Translations under genes and position numbers: made by a program
In this document: one piece after another, positions 35,853 to 44,735 of the stretch
How the letters are laid out: the number at the start of each line of letters is the position of its first letter
Numbering within the stretch: the stretch's first letter is position 1
Notes under the pieces: generated by a model
Seen by the model: the letters and a program-made list of their open reading frames with translations, nothing else
Databases searched by the model: none
What the model was told of the DNA's origin: nothing
DNA from: JAQUQI01 sp041650035
GTDB taxonomy: Bacteria; Omnitrophota; Gorgyraeia; JABMRG01
Assembly: GCA_041650035.1 (NCBI GenBank)
Contig: JBAZLY010000001.1
Span: forward strand, 37,995-101,994
Length of the DNA: 64,000 nt
Direction: 5' to 3'

Positions 35853-35889
35853 AAAAAAAACTCCCCACAGGCATACGCACACCGCAGGG
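35853..35889 (-). terminator. Intrinsic-terminator-like hairpin ahead of hppA
   Basis: On the minus strand CCCTGCGG (35889-35882) pairs, with some G-U pairs, with CCTGTGGGG (35871-35863), followed at once by AG and eight T residues (35860-35853). It could end the apbE transcript. Because a promoter-like element lies upstream of it, it could also be a leader attenuator for hppA. Confidence 0.6.
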
Positions 35890-35905
35890 TTGCATCAATC
35901 ACATA

Positions 35906-35934
35906 ATTATACAATACAGGTGTTCAATACACAA
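35906..35934 (-). promoter_or_regulatory. Candidate hppA promoter
   Basis: A perfect TATAAT (35906-35911) lies 17 bases from TTGTGT (35929-35934) on the minus strand, about 80 bases before the hppA start. The -35 matches in only three positions. Confidence 0.45.
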
Positions 35935-35955
35935 GAAAATTTTAAAAAAATACAT

Positions 35956-36918
35956 CTAAAAATTATTCTTTATCGTTACCACTTCAATATCGGGATACAA
36001 AGACAGCAGTTTATTTTTGGCCTGTTCTCCCCCAACAAAAATGGCCGTCGCAAAAGCGTCTGCGAAAAAACAAGAACCGGCTATAACCGTTACCGAGCTG
36101 TATTCACCTATAACAGGGTATCCGTTCCTTGGGTCTATCAGGTGGCTGTAATACCTTCCTTCACACACGAAAAACTGCTCATATCCGCCTGATGTCGCGG
36201 CCGCCTTATCAGACAAGGAGATGGCCGCACACACATTTTTTTTATCATACGGGTCTCTTATCCCGATACGCCAGGGTGAAAGAGGGCCCTTTTTACCGAT
36301 ACAAAAGATATCCCCGCCCGCATTTATCATCGCGGACCTGATACCGGATCTTCTTATTTCACCCGCGGCCCTGTCTACCGCATAACCCTTCGCGACAGCA
36401 CCGAGATCTATGCGCATGCCATTCTTCTTGAAAAATACCTCCCTGCTGTTGGGATCCAACGCAATGTTGCCACCACCTGTTAAAACGAGATTATCCTTGA
36501 TATCCCGGTCATCGGGCAACATCTTGTTTTGTATACACAGCTTCCACAAGGCCGCAATAGGCGCTATGGTGATATCAAAAACTCCTTCACTCTCGCGGTT
36601 AAGCTGATCGGCATTATATATCATAAAAAAAAGCTCTTCGCTCACGCGAAAAGGCCCCACATGAGCAGTCTTGTTAAGCCTGCTCAATTCGCTTCCGGTA
36701 TCATACATATCAGCGATCTGTTCAACACCATCAATGGCAATAAAGGCATTGTTAAAAACAGAATCAAAATCATCCCAGACAAAACCGGCTAATGTGATAT
36801 CGACAAATGTCCCCATCTTAAATCGGGTGCGGATCTCTGTCTTAAGACATAACAATGCTGTTATAAACAGGCATATGATAATAAAAACCGATTTATATAA
36901 ATTTTTTTTAGCGCTCAT
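35956..36918 (-). CDS. apbE: FAD:protein FMN transferase (ApbE family)
   Basis: ApbE attaches FMN covalently to threonine in target flavoproteins such as Nqr and Rnf subunits, outside the cytoplasmic membrane. The 320-residue protein has one N-terminal membrane/signal segment (about residues 8-26) and conserved motifs DLGAVAKGYAVDRA, NAGGDI, SGGYEQFF, HLIDPRNGYP and the metal-binding DAFATAIF. An Rnf or Nqr complex is expected elsewhere but is not in this window. Confidence 0.93.
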   Translation of the reverse strand: MSAKKNLYKSVFIIICLFITALLCLKTEIRTRFKMGTFVDITLAGFVWDDFDSVFNNAFIAIDGVEQIADMYDTGSELSRLNKTAHVGPFRVSEELFFMIYNADQLNRESEGVFDITIAPIAALWKLCIQNKMLPDDRDIKDNLVLTGGGNIALDPNSREVFFKKNGMRIDLGAVAKGYAVDRAAGEIRRSGIRSAMINAGGDIFCIGKKGPLSPWRIGIRDPYDKKNVCAAISLSDKAAATSGGYEQFFVCEGRYYSHLIDPRNGYPVIGEYSSVTVIAGSCFFADAFATAIFVGGEQAKNKLLSLYPDIEVVTIKNNF

Positions 36919-36943
36919 TCGTATTATTGGCCGTGGTCAGAAT

Positions 36944-38038
36944 TCAGATTTTTGACAGCAGGGGCTCTAAGTCAACATGTTCGGCAACCAGGCGTTCTAT
37001 CATCGATATCTTGTCCCTTTCGCCGGGATGTATCTTTACTATCATATTATCAATTTTTGTTATTATCTCAAATGTATCTTCATGCACAAGCAGCGCGGGT
37101 ATCTTGCTTTCCTCAAGTTTACTCCTTACCTTCCTGTTAGGCATCAGCCCGCATGTAATAATAAAACCCGCTAATATGTCCTGTTTAGGTCTTCTCTTGC
37201 GGCTCTCCCTTAACAGTAATTTTATCAGGTCATCCCTATCCCCGGAGGCGATCACAAGGCTCCGCTCACCCATCTGCCTTAATACATTATTCGGTAAACT
37301 GGTCGCAACTACAATTTTATTTATAGCCTTGAGCATGTTCTCGGCCGAACCGCTTATAAACCTGCCCTTTAATTCATCCGCCATATGTTCCATGGCAGGC
37401 GTGTCAAGCGCCTTGAGGTACGGGATCATGCCAAGGACATTAATGCCATGATGCTGAAAACCCTTGCGTACAAGGCTGTCTATCTTTTTATATTTTGTAT
37501 CCTGAACCTTATTGATTATAACGCCCGCTATCTCAACCCCTGCCTGTTTAAAAAGAGGCGCTGAAAGCATGACCTCGTCTATCGGCCTGCCTATACCGCC
37601 GCCGGACACTATTACCACCTTGGAGTTAAGCATCTTGGCAACAACTGCGTTAGACATGTCAAAAACCGAGCCGACCCCTGCATGCCCGGTCCCTTCTATC
37701 ACAACCAGGTCACTTCCTTCAGATATTTTTTTAAAGGCGTTTTTTACCTGAGACTCCAAGGGTTTATGGTCAGGATTATCTATATATTTCTGGGTGAAAC
37801 CTTTTTCTATCGCTACAGGCGACATATCCTTTAGATTCGACTTAATACCGAATATCTCCTCTATCAGATAAGAATCTTCGTCGATATTATAACCCTGCTC
37901 GACAAGATACCGCTGGCCGATGGGTTTTATAAAACTGACATTATTAAATTTCTTTTTTAATAATGCTATCAAGCCCAGCGAAAGCGTGGTCTTGCCGTCA
38001 TTTTGCCGGGTGGCCGCTATAAATATCCTCTTAGGCAT
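36944..38038 (-). CDS. BioD-like P-loop protein with DRTGG domain (Pta N-terminal-like)
   Basis: The 364-residue protein has a dethiobiotin-synthetase-like ATPase domain (P-loop ATRQNDGKTT, K16; EGTGHAGVGSVFD; SGGGIGRPIDEV) followed by a DRTGG-type regulatory domain with SLVIASGDRDD. This arrangement equals the N-terminal half of long phosphotransacetylases (COG0857) without the catalytic PTA domain. A regulatory or ATP-dependent ligase-like role is possible; I cannot assign a reaction. Confidence 0.82.
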   Translation of the reverse strand: MPKRIFIAATRQNDGKTTLSLGLIALLKKKFNNVSFIKPIGQRYLVEQGYNIDEDSYLIEEIFGIKSNLKDMSPVAIEKGFTQKYIDNPDHKPLESQVKNAFKKISEGSDLVVIEGTGHAGVGSVFDMSNAVVAKMLNSKVVIVSGGGIGRPIDEVMLSAPLFKQAGVEIAGVIINKVQDTKYKKIDSLVRKGFQHHGINVLGMIPYLKALDTPAMEHMADELKGRFISGSAENMLKAINKIVVATSLPNNVLRQMGERSLVIASGDRDDLIKLLLRESRKRRPKQDILAGFIITCGLMPNRKVRSKLEESKIPALLVHEDTFEIITKIDNMIVKIHPGERDKISMIERLVAEHVDLEPLLSKI

Positions 38039-38154
38039 GATCTCAAATCCGAAAAAAACCCTTTTTAGATAATCCGGCTACGATACCGCAAACCCTTGTC
38101 TGCCACATGCCGGGATAATCGCCTATCTCTGGTCCGGCCTATATACGTAAAGGT

Positions 38155-38979
38155 TTAAAAATCCAAATGCCCGGCCCTAAAAGCCTTGATATAATTTATT
38201 GAATACTCGTCTCTTCCGAGTATGGCCTCCTGGGCAATGGAGAAAATCTGCCTGGGTATATCCTTACCGGATAATAGCGCCCTGGTTTGCTCCTGGACAG
38301 GATCCATTATAGCCGCGTCTATACCGGCGTCCATGGCAAGCTTGACAAAAACCGCGTTAAGGATATCACGCCTCGGAAGGCCAAACGAAACATTACTTAG
38401 GCCTCCTACGCATCTTATGCCTTTGTCTTTTAGTATCTTTACCGTGTCTAAAAAATATCCTGCCTGCCCGGGTTCTGTGCTGACAGGTTTAACAAGAGGG
38501 TCTATAAAAACATTCTGTCTGTCTATACCTTGCGATTCCGCGTATTTAATTATATCTTCCGCCACATAAACCCTGCCGTCAACATCATTAGGTATGCCGT
38601 CATCGCTTATGGACAGGGCTATTACAAGACATTCTCTCTGCAGCAAAAAAGTCTTAAATGAATCAATCCTGGACTTTTCGCCGGTAATAGAATTCACGAA
38701 CGGCTTATACCTGCATAAGCCAATGGCTTCTTTTACGATATGCGGGTCAGGGCTGTCGATACTCAATCCGCATCCAAACCTCTCCTGTATATTCTCCAGC
38801 AGCCAAATAAGATCATCTCTTTCTCTCGCGATAGAGGCAGCCGTATTTATATCTATATATTCCGCTCCGCACAATAACTGACTATTTGCCTCTTCAAGCA
38901 ATGCGTCAAGCCTTTTTGCGTCTATAGCCTCTTTTATCCGCCTGCGGGTTGAATTGATCCTTTCGCCTATTATTATCAT
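38155..38979 (-). CDS. Methyltetrahydrofolate:corrinoid methyltransferase-like protein
   Basis: The 274-residue TIM-barrel protein belongs to the pterin-binding family that includes AcsE and the MetH folate domain. Visible motifs are GERINSTRRR at the N-terminus, the EYIDIN strand, LSIDSPDP, and GGLSNVSFGLP, matching pterin-contacting loops of AcsE. AcsE moves the methyl of methyl-THF to the corrinoid iron-sulfur protein in the Wood-Ljungdahl pathway. It ends a run that contains the upstream enzymes of the methyl branch; its ATG overlaps the panE stop (ATGA). Confidence 0.85.
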   Translation of the reverse strand: MIIIGERINSTRRRIKEAIDAKRLDALLEEANSQLLCGAEYIDINTAASIARERDDLIWLLENIQERFGCGLSIDSPDPHIVKEAIGLCRYKPFVNSITGEKSRIDSFKTFLLQRECLVIALSISDDGIPNDVDGRVYVAEDIIKYAESQGIDRQNVFIDPLVKPVSTEPGQAGYFLDTVKILKDKGIRCVGGLSNVSFGLPRRDILNAVFVKLAMDAGIDAAIMDPVQEQTRALLSGKDIPRQIFSIAQEAILGRDEYSINYIKAFRAGHLDF

Positions 38980-39911
38980 ATATCCGCCTGCTCCTTATAA
39001 CTATCCTCTATGGCCTTTACCATGCAAACAATCGTGTCATTGACCGGGGTTTTTATGCCGGCGCTCTTGGCATATCTTGATATAGCGCCATTTATAAAAT
39101 CTATTTCCGTGCGTTTTTTGTTAAGCACGTCCTGAAGCATGCTCGAGATGTTATCAGCGGTGGCCTGGCACACGGACTCAACCTTCGCGAGCGGGTCATC
39201 AAAAATAAGCCTTATCCTATGTTTTTTTGCAACCTTCGCAGCCTCAATAACCAACTGGCGCATCAGCTCTTTTATGCCTTCACATTTGAGAATTACGCCG
39301 TTTGGGACACGGCAGATTGCGGATAAAGGATTGATACCGGCATTTATAACAAGCTTGCTCCACAAGACATTGCATATATCTTTAGACGTCTTTGTTATGA
39401 TGCCGGCATCATTCAGCGCGTTTGATATGTGGCGCAGGTCCCTGAAAATCTTTCCATCCGGTTTTCCTATCACCGTCTCACCCCTACCGGTATGTCTTAC
39501 CCTGCCGTCAGAGACCAGGATAGCGCCATGTGATGTCACAGCACACACGGCCCTATCCTGTCCAACCGCATCCGATATCAACTGTAAATTCCCGATACCG
39601 TTCTGTAATGACATCACACCCGTCGTATCAGAAAGCAATGGCTTGATCGAGGCAAGCACGCGCTCTGTATCATATGATTTGGTGGCTATAATAACCAGTT
39701 CGGATATCCCTATCAGCTTAGCATCGGCCACTATGTTTACATGGTGCTTGATATTTGTCAAGCCCTCTACGGTAATACCCGATTCCTTAATCCTTTTAAC
39801 CCGTTCAAGGCGCCTATCCAACAGCCATACATCATGTTTTCCTTTTTGCCGTGAAAGCAAGGCCGCTAATAAACACCCGATTGCTCCGGGACCCGCTATT
39901 GCGATCTTCAT
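38976..39911 (-). CDS. panE: 2-dehydropantoate 2-reductase
   Basis: PanE reduces ketopantoate to pantoate with NADPH for coenzyme A synthesis. The 311-residue protein has a Rossmann motif (IAGPGAIGCLLAALL), the TKSYDTERVL and SLQNGIGN segments and the C-terminal helical domain with the catalytic lysine region WSKLVINAGINPL. It follows panB by about 60 bases. Confidence 0.93.
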   Translation of the reverse strand: MKIAIAGPGAIGCLLAALLSRQKGKHDVWLLDRRLERVKRIKESGITVEGLTNIKHHVNIVADAKLIGISELVIIATKSYDTERVLASIKPLLSDTTGVMSLQNGIGNLQLISDAVGQDRAVCAVTSHGAILVSDGRVRHTGRGETVIGKPDGKIFRDLRHISNALNDAGIITKTSKDICNVLWSKLVINAGINPLSAICRVPNGVILKCEGIKELMRQLVIEAAKVAKKHRIRLIFDDPLAKVESVCQATADNISSMLQDVLNKKRTEIDFINGAISRYAKSAGIKTPVNDTIVCMVKAIEDSYKEQADI

Positions 39912-39975
39912 ATATTACCTTTGTTATATGTCCGGGCATGTCTGCGCGAAGATATAAACTTCACGAAAGCATGTT

Positions 39976-40836
39976 TTAAGCATCGTGCCGTCTACCGGTC
40001 CCGGGCCGGCGTAATTTGAGCGCCTCTTCCTTATCCATGGTATACATATGTTCTCTATCAGGAAAGATGCGGAGCTTGACCTCATCCTTATATTTTTTTG
40101 CCGCGGTCTCTATCTGAGAGTAAATATCGGCATATTGCTTCACAAATTTTGGCTTGCGCGATCTTATTATGCCAAGCATATCGTAAGAGACCAGCGCTTG
40201 CCCGTCGCAATAAGGACCGGCGCCAATACCGATAGTCGGCATATCAACGGTCTCGGTAATAATTTTCGCTAACACATCCGGCACGCATTCAAGAACAAGG
40301 CTAAAAACACCTAAACTATTTAAAACCACCGCCTGATCAATAAGTTTATTCGCGGTATGGGCATCCCTACCCTGGACTTTTAGGCCGCCCATTTCATCCG
40401 CTGTCTGGGGCGTAAGGCCTATATGTCCCATAACAGGAATGCCTGAATTTAAGATATCCCGGACAACCGCGGGGCATTGCTTAAACCATTCAACCTTAAC
40501 CGCGTCGCAGCCTGCCTCATCAATAAATCTCCTGGCATTCGCAGCAGCCTTTGATATGTCTTTTTGATAGGACTCAAAAGGCATATCACCCACAAGAAGG
40601 CTGTTCCTTACCGCCCGGCCGGCCGCCTTGGCGTGATGTATCATCTCATCCATTGTGATATATTTCGTGGATTCCAAGCCTAATTCGGTATTAGCGACAC
40701 TATCACCTACAAGAATTATATCGATCCTTGCGTCATCAAATATCCTGGCCAGCGGATAGCCATAAGCCGTCAAGAGGGTTATGGGCTCCTGCCTGCTTTT
40801 CATCTGCTTTATTATCTCGGGCGTGATCTTGCTCAT
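39976..40836 (-). CDS. panB: Ketopantoate hydroxymethyltransferase
   Basis: PanB uses 5,10-methylene-THF to hydroxymethylate ketoisovalerate, the first committed step to pantothenate. The 286-residue protein has the N-terminal ITLLTAYGYPLA, the LVGDSVANTELG motif, the KVEW segment and the GIGAGPYCDGQALV motif near the C-terminus. Its need for methylene-THF links it to the folate genes around it. The ATG overlaps the stop of the HD-GYP gene (ATGA). Confidence 0.95.
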   Translation of the reverse strand: MSKITPEIIKQMKSRQEPITLLTAYGYPLARIFDDARIDIILVGDSVANTELGLESTKYITMDEMIHHAKAAGRAVRNSLLVGDMPFESYQKDISKAAANARRFIDEAGCDAVKVEWFKQCPAVVRDILNSGIPVMGHIGLTPQTADEMGGLKVQGRDAHTANKLIDQAVVLNSLGVFSLVLECVPDVLAKIITETVDMPTIGIGAGPYCDGQALVSYDMLGIIRSRKPKFVKQYADIYSQIETAAKKYKDEVKLRIFPDREHMYTMDKEEALKLRRPGTGRRHDA

Positions 40837-42269
40837 ATGATATTCAAAAAACTTTTTACTATGCCGGGGTCAAACTCTATACCGCTTTTTTTCTCAATCT
40901 CTTTCCTGGCGTCCTCTCTGTTCATACCTTTACGATACGGCCTGTCGGTTGTCATAGCGTCATAGGCATCACAGATCTTTATTATCCTCGCCGACAAAGG
41001 TATCTCTTCCCCTTTAAGCCCGTCCGGATAGCCTGTCCCGTCATACAACTCCTGATGATAACGCACCAGATCGGACAAGGCCGACATACTCCTTATAGGC
41101 TTTATGATATTTACGCCTATTATAACATGCTGCCTCATCTCTTTCTGCTCTTCTTCATTCAACGGGCCTTGCTTTTTCAAGACCTCATCCCTGACGCCTA
41201 TCTTACCTACATCATGGAGGATGGCTCCGTTTTTAAGTATCTTCATCATCTCTTCATCAAGCCCCATCTCATAACCAAGACGCTGGGCATAACCAGACAC
41301 CCTGTCAATATGACCTCTGCTATAGGGGTCTTTCGCCTCAACCGCGACAGCCAAAGCGGTTATGGTTTCAAGATAGGTCTTTTCAGCATCCTCATTAAGC
41401 AAAAAGTTCTCTATAGCTATAGCGGTCTGGGCCGATACATTGGACAATAATACCATATCATCACCGTTAAAGGACTGTCTGCGAGCCTTATCACACAATA
41501 TGATCGCGCCTAATGCATCGTTTTTGTAGATCAGCGGCGATACAACAATAGAGTCTTGGGCCAATTTATTCTCATACTCAAAACGCGTCTGCTTGTTTTC
41601 CCTGACATCGAATACCGCCTCCATCTTCCTTAACTCGAGGGCCTTGCCGATAATACCCTGGTCTACGGCCAATTCGGTTTTACCGGCAGGGTCGAACACT
41701 CCAAAGCTGACCCTCATCACGAGCCTTGCCTTTTCTTTGTCTATAATATATATAGCCCCTGACCTGGCCTCGGTACCTTCAACCAGGGTCTGCAGTATAA
41801 GCTCCATCAGATTCTCTATACCCTTAGTTGACGTAACCGCTGAACCTATCTTATTGAGTATATGCTGAAGCAGCTTTTTAGACTGTTCTAATTGTTTGAT
41901 CTTATCCTGCAATTCGGCGGTGATTTTGTTAAATGAATGTGCGAGCTGCCCTATCTCCTCATCCTTGGCATGCTCAACCCTTTTATCGTAATCGCCGCTT
42001 GCAATCATAGCGGCATTTCTGCTGATACGAGACAGAGAAACCATACTCCTTCTGACAAGATCAAACGATGCCAGGCTCAATAATACCACAAGCAGTATAG
42101 TAATATTAAAAAAAGGCAATTGCCGCTCAACTAAGGGAACGATTTGAAAATAATGAATAATAAAAAGTATCAATAATATCGGGACTAAGGACATGAGTAC
42201 GAAGGCTACGCTGAATTTTCTATGCAGACTTGTCGCGGACAGACTATCTATCTTTATTTTAGGATTCAC
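40833..42269 (-). CDS. HAMP-GAF-HD-GYP protein, probable cyclic di-GMP phosphodiesterase
   Basis: The 478-residue protein has two membrane segments (about 20-41 and 53-72), a HAMP domain (to about 125), a GAF domain (about 150-290) and a C-terminal HD-GYP domain with H352-D353 and G413-Y414-P415. HD-GYP enzymes hydrolyse cyclic di-GMP. The GAF domain would sense a small ligand. It sits inside the one-carbon/pantothenate run and overlaps panB, so it is probably co-transcribed with metabolic genes. Confidence 0.92.
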   Translation of the reverse strand: MNPKIKIDSLSATSLHRKFSVAFVLMSLVPILLILFIIHYFQIVPLVERQLPFFNITILLVVLLSLASFDLVRRSMVSLSRISRNAAMIASGDYDKRVEHAKDEEIGQLAHSFNKITAELQDKIKQLEQSKKLLQHILNKIGSAVTSTKGIENLMELILQTLVEGTEARSGAIYIIDKEKARLVMRVSFGVFDPAGKTELAVDQGIIGKALELRKMEAVFDVRENKQTRFEYENKLAQDSIVVSPLIYKNDALGAIILCDKARRQSFNGDDMVLLSNVSAQTAIAIENFLLNEDAEKTYLETITALAVAVEAKDPYSRGHIDRVSGYAQRLGYEMGLDEEMMKILKNGAILHDVGKIGVRDEVLKKQGPLNEEEQKEMRQHVIIGVNIIKPIRSMSALSDLVRYHQELYDGTGYPDGLKGEEIPLSARIIKICDAYDAMTTDRPYRKGMNREDARKEIEKKSGIEFDPGIVKSFLNII

Positions 42270-42359
42270 ATTGCCCTCCGGCTATAGCGCAAAGTCATTT
42301 AGTATGGCAGGTGATCGCGCCTGCCGCCGCAGGCGTCTCGGATATAAACAAGCACGGCC

Positions 42360-43226
42360 TCATATACCGGCTTTATCAATTATATCAGGCACAAGCCTTT
42401 CCCATCCTATAGGCATAATATGCACACCGCTGCACATGTCTTTTAATTTATCTATCAGACCGCATGCTATATTGACAGATTCCTTATGCTTGTCAGGGGC
42501 ATTATCAATACGTTCAACAAGCGCCGTCGGTACATATATGCCTGCGACATAATCATTCATATATAATGCCATCCTGGCCGATTTAAGCAATACGATACCC
42601 GCGATTATAGGCACATTGTATTTCGCGGCCTTATCCATAAAAAGACCGAATCTCCGCGTGTCAAATACAGCCTGTGTCTGAAAGAATTGCGCTCCGGAGG
42701 CAATCTTCTTTTTCATCTTGATCAATTCAGGTTCGATAGGATCCGCGCACGGGTTGACAACAGCACCCAGGCAAAGATCAGGCAAGCCCTTAAGTTTGTT
42801 CCCTGACATATCCCGGCCCTGACAGAGATTTCTGGCAGTCCCTAAGAGCTGGACAGCGTCTAGGTCAAAGACCGGTTTTGCCCCGGGGTGATCGCCTCTT
42901 GTGGGATGATCCCCTGTAAGCATCAGGATATTTTTGATTCCAAGAGCTGACGCGGAAAGTATATCCGAGGAAAGGGCCAGCCTGTTCCTGTCACGGCATG
43001 TAAGCTGGAATACGGGGTCAATCCCCAATTGCTTTAACATATAACAGCCTGCCAGCGATCCCATCCTCATAACAGCGCTCTGAAGATCGGTAACATTAAT
43101 GGCATCAACCTTTCCGACAAGAGGCCTCGCGTCTTCAAGCATCCCGGAAACGTCAATACCTTTCGGCGGAGCTGTCTCGCTTGTTACTATAAATTTTTTT
43201 GCCTTTATTGCTTCTCTTAGGCCCAT
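42360..43226 (-). CDS. metF: Methylenetetrahydrofolate reductase
   Basis: MetF reduces 5,10-methylene-THF to 5-methyl-THF on a FAD-containing TIM barrel. The 288-residue protein has the opening FIVTSETAPPKG, the INVTDLQSA strand, QLTCRDRNR, LMLTGDHPTRGDHPGAKPV and a QTQAVFD motif. Its immediate neighbour metV suggests the acetogen-type MetVF complex. It begins 1 base after metV ends. Confidence 0.94.
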   Translation of the reverse strand: MGLREAIKAKKFIVTSETAPPKGIDVSGMLEDARPLVGKVDAINVTDLQSAVMRMGSLAGCYMLKQLGIDPVFQLTCRDRNRLALSSDILSASALGIKNILMLTGDHPTRGDHPGAKPVFDLDAVQLLGTARNLCQGRDMSGNKLKGLPDLCLGAVVNPCADPIEPELIKMKKKIASGAQFFQTQAVFDTRRFGLFMDKAAKYNVPIIAGIVLLKSARMALYMNDYVAGIYVPTALVERIDNAPDKHKESVNIACGLIDKLKDMCSGVHIMPIGWERLVPDIIDKAGI

Positions 43227-43227
43227 C

Positions 43228-43872
43228 TTATATTATCACCTTTTGAGGTTTTAACTGCAATGAATAATCTCGAGGGCCGGTTATCCTTTCCATATCCTCT
43301 ATCCTTCGCGAGGCCTTAAGCCTTTCATATATCAATATCCATGCGCAGTCCGTACTTCTGTCAACCTCGCATTTTCTATTCTTGGATCCGCCGCAGGGTC
43401 CGTTAAGCAGGCCTTTGGCGCACATCGTTATCGGACACACGGCATCCGTCTTGTCAATGATACAATCCCCGCAGAGAACACACTTTTGAGAAAAATACCC
43501 GCCGCGTTCAAATTCACCCAAAAATAATGTATCAAGCGCCGGCAAAACCATCTTGTCGGGAAAACCGTCCTTTATCACCTGCACCCCGTCACCACATGTA
43601 AGGGCCAATATAGCATCCGAATTTTTCATAAAAGCCTTGTTCTGATAAGCCAATTGCTTAACCTTTACAAGGTGGCAGGCGGGATCAAGTATAGCCTTGC
43701 CTGTCACAAGCTTGCCTTCTGCTTCCAACAGCGCCTGCATATCACAGAGCTGCTGTTCACCTCCGGTTTTACAGACAGTGGCACATTGCGCGCAGCCTAT
43801 CAGGAAGACGGACTTGCAGTCCTTAAGCATGTCCAAAACGGATCCGATCTCTTTTTTCCTTGTAACTATCAT
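43228..43872 (-). CDS. metV: MetV-like partner of methylene-THF reductase
   Basis: The 214-residue protein is rich in cysteine: CAQCATVCKTGG near the N-terminus, CVLCGDC in the middle, and CPITMCAKGLLNGPCGG. This matches the zinc/Fe-S binding family found fused to or next to MetF (MTHFR C-terminal domain). In acetogens MetV binds MetF and feeds electrons to it. The ATG overlaps the folD stop by four bases. Confidence 0.9.
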   Translation of the reverse strand: MIVTRKKEIGSVLDMLKDCKSVFLIGCAQCATVCKTGGEQQLCDMQALLEAEGKLVTGKAILDPACHLVKVKQLAYQNKAFMKNSDAILALTCGDGVQVIKDGFPDKMVLPALDTLFLGEFERGGYFSQKCVLCGDCIIDKTDAVCPITMCAKGLLNGPCGGSKNRKCEVDRSTDCAWILIYERLKASRRIEDMERITGPRDYSLQLKPQKVII

Positions 43873-44735
43873 CGCGCGTTAATCTGCTGTTTAAACAGTT
43901 CAAGACAGTTTCTCATAAGAATAACTGTCGTCAGAGGCCCAACACCCCCGGGCACCGGAGATATGTGGGATGCCCTGCATAGGGCCTTGTCATATTCCAC
44001 ATCGCCTACTATCTTACCATTAACCATATTTATCCCGACATCTATAACCACGGCGCCTTCCTTGATCCACTCGCCCTTGACCAGACCTGGTTTACCAACA
44101 GAGACAACAAGCACCTCCGCGTTCTTGATGTGCTCAGCAAGCAGGCCCCTCTTATAGGTTTCTATATGGCAAACGGTCACCGTGCACAACCTGTCAAGCA
44201 GAAGCATGGCAAGCGGCTTTCCAACAATACCGCTGTGGCCGATAATAACCGCCTCTCGGCCCTTTAGCTCCTCTCCGGAAAACGCCAGCAATTCCATGAC
44301 AGCCGATGCCGTAGGAGGCACCACCTTATAAGAGTTAAGAAGAAGCTTGCCCTTGTTTTCCGGGTTAATACCCTCGACATCTTTATCAGAAGATATAAAA
44401 GACGAAAGCCTTACCATATCAAATCGGCCGGGCAAAGGAGACTGCAGGATAATACCGCTTATCGATTCATCATCGTTTAGAGATAGAATATTACCAATAA
44501 GGTCTTTCTCTGCGCAGGATGCGGACAATTTTATGAGCCTGTATTCTATACCTACTTCTTCCGCAACTTTTTTCTGGGAATTCACATATACCGAAAAGGG
44601 TGTTTCCCCTCCCACCTGAAGGGCCGCAAGCTGCGGGACGCAACCTAAAGAATCCCTTAACCTGATTATTTCTTTCTTTAAACACCTCTTAATCTCATTG
44701 GCCCTTAATTTTCCATCAAGTATTTTAGCCGGCAT
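43869..44735 (-). CDS. folD: Methylenetetrahydrofolate dehydrogenase (FolD), cyclohydrolase lysine replaced
   Basis: FolD normally oxidises methylene-THF and hydrolyses methenyl-THF. The 288-residue protein has Y50, the IILQSPLP glutamine motif, the HSGIVGKPLA nucleotide-binding loop and PVPGGVGP. The family motif YxxxK, however, reads YVNSQ, with Q54 in place of the lysine needed for cyclohydrolase activity. Engineered Lys-to-Gln change at this site in the human enzyme is reported to remove cyclohydrolase while leaving dehydrogenase activity. fchA, encoding a separate cyclohydrolase, is directly upstream, so a dehydrogenase-only role is inferred. Confidence 0.94.
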   Translation of the reverse strand: MPAKILDGKLRANEIKRCLKKEIIRLRDSLGCVPQLAALQVGGETPFSVYVNSQKKVAEEVGIEYRLIKLSASCAEKDLIGNILSLNDDESISGIILQSPLPGRFDMVRLSSFISSDKDVEGINPENKGKLLLNSYKVVPPTASAVMELLAFSGEELKGREAVIIGHSGIVGKPLAMLLLDRLCTVTVCHIETYKRGLLAEHIKNAEVLVVSVGKPGLVKGEWIKEGAVVIDVGINMVNGKIVGDVEYDKALCRASHISPVPGGVGPLTTVILMRNCLELFKQQINAR

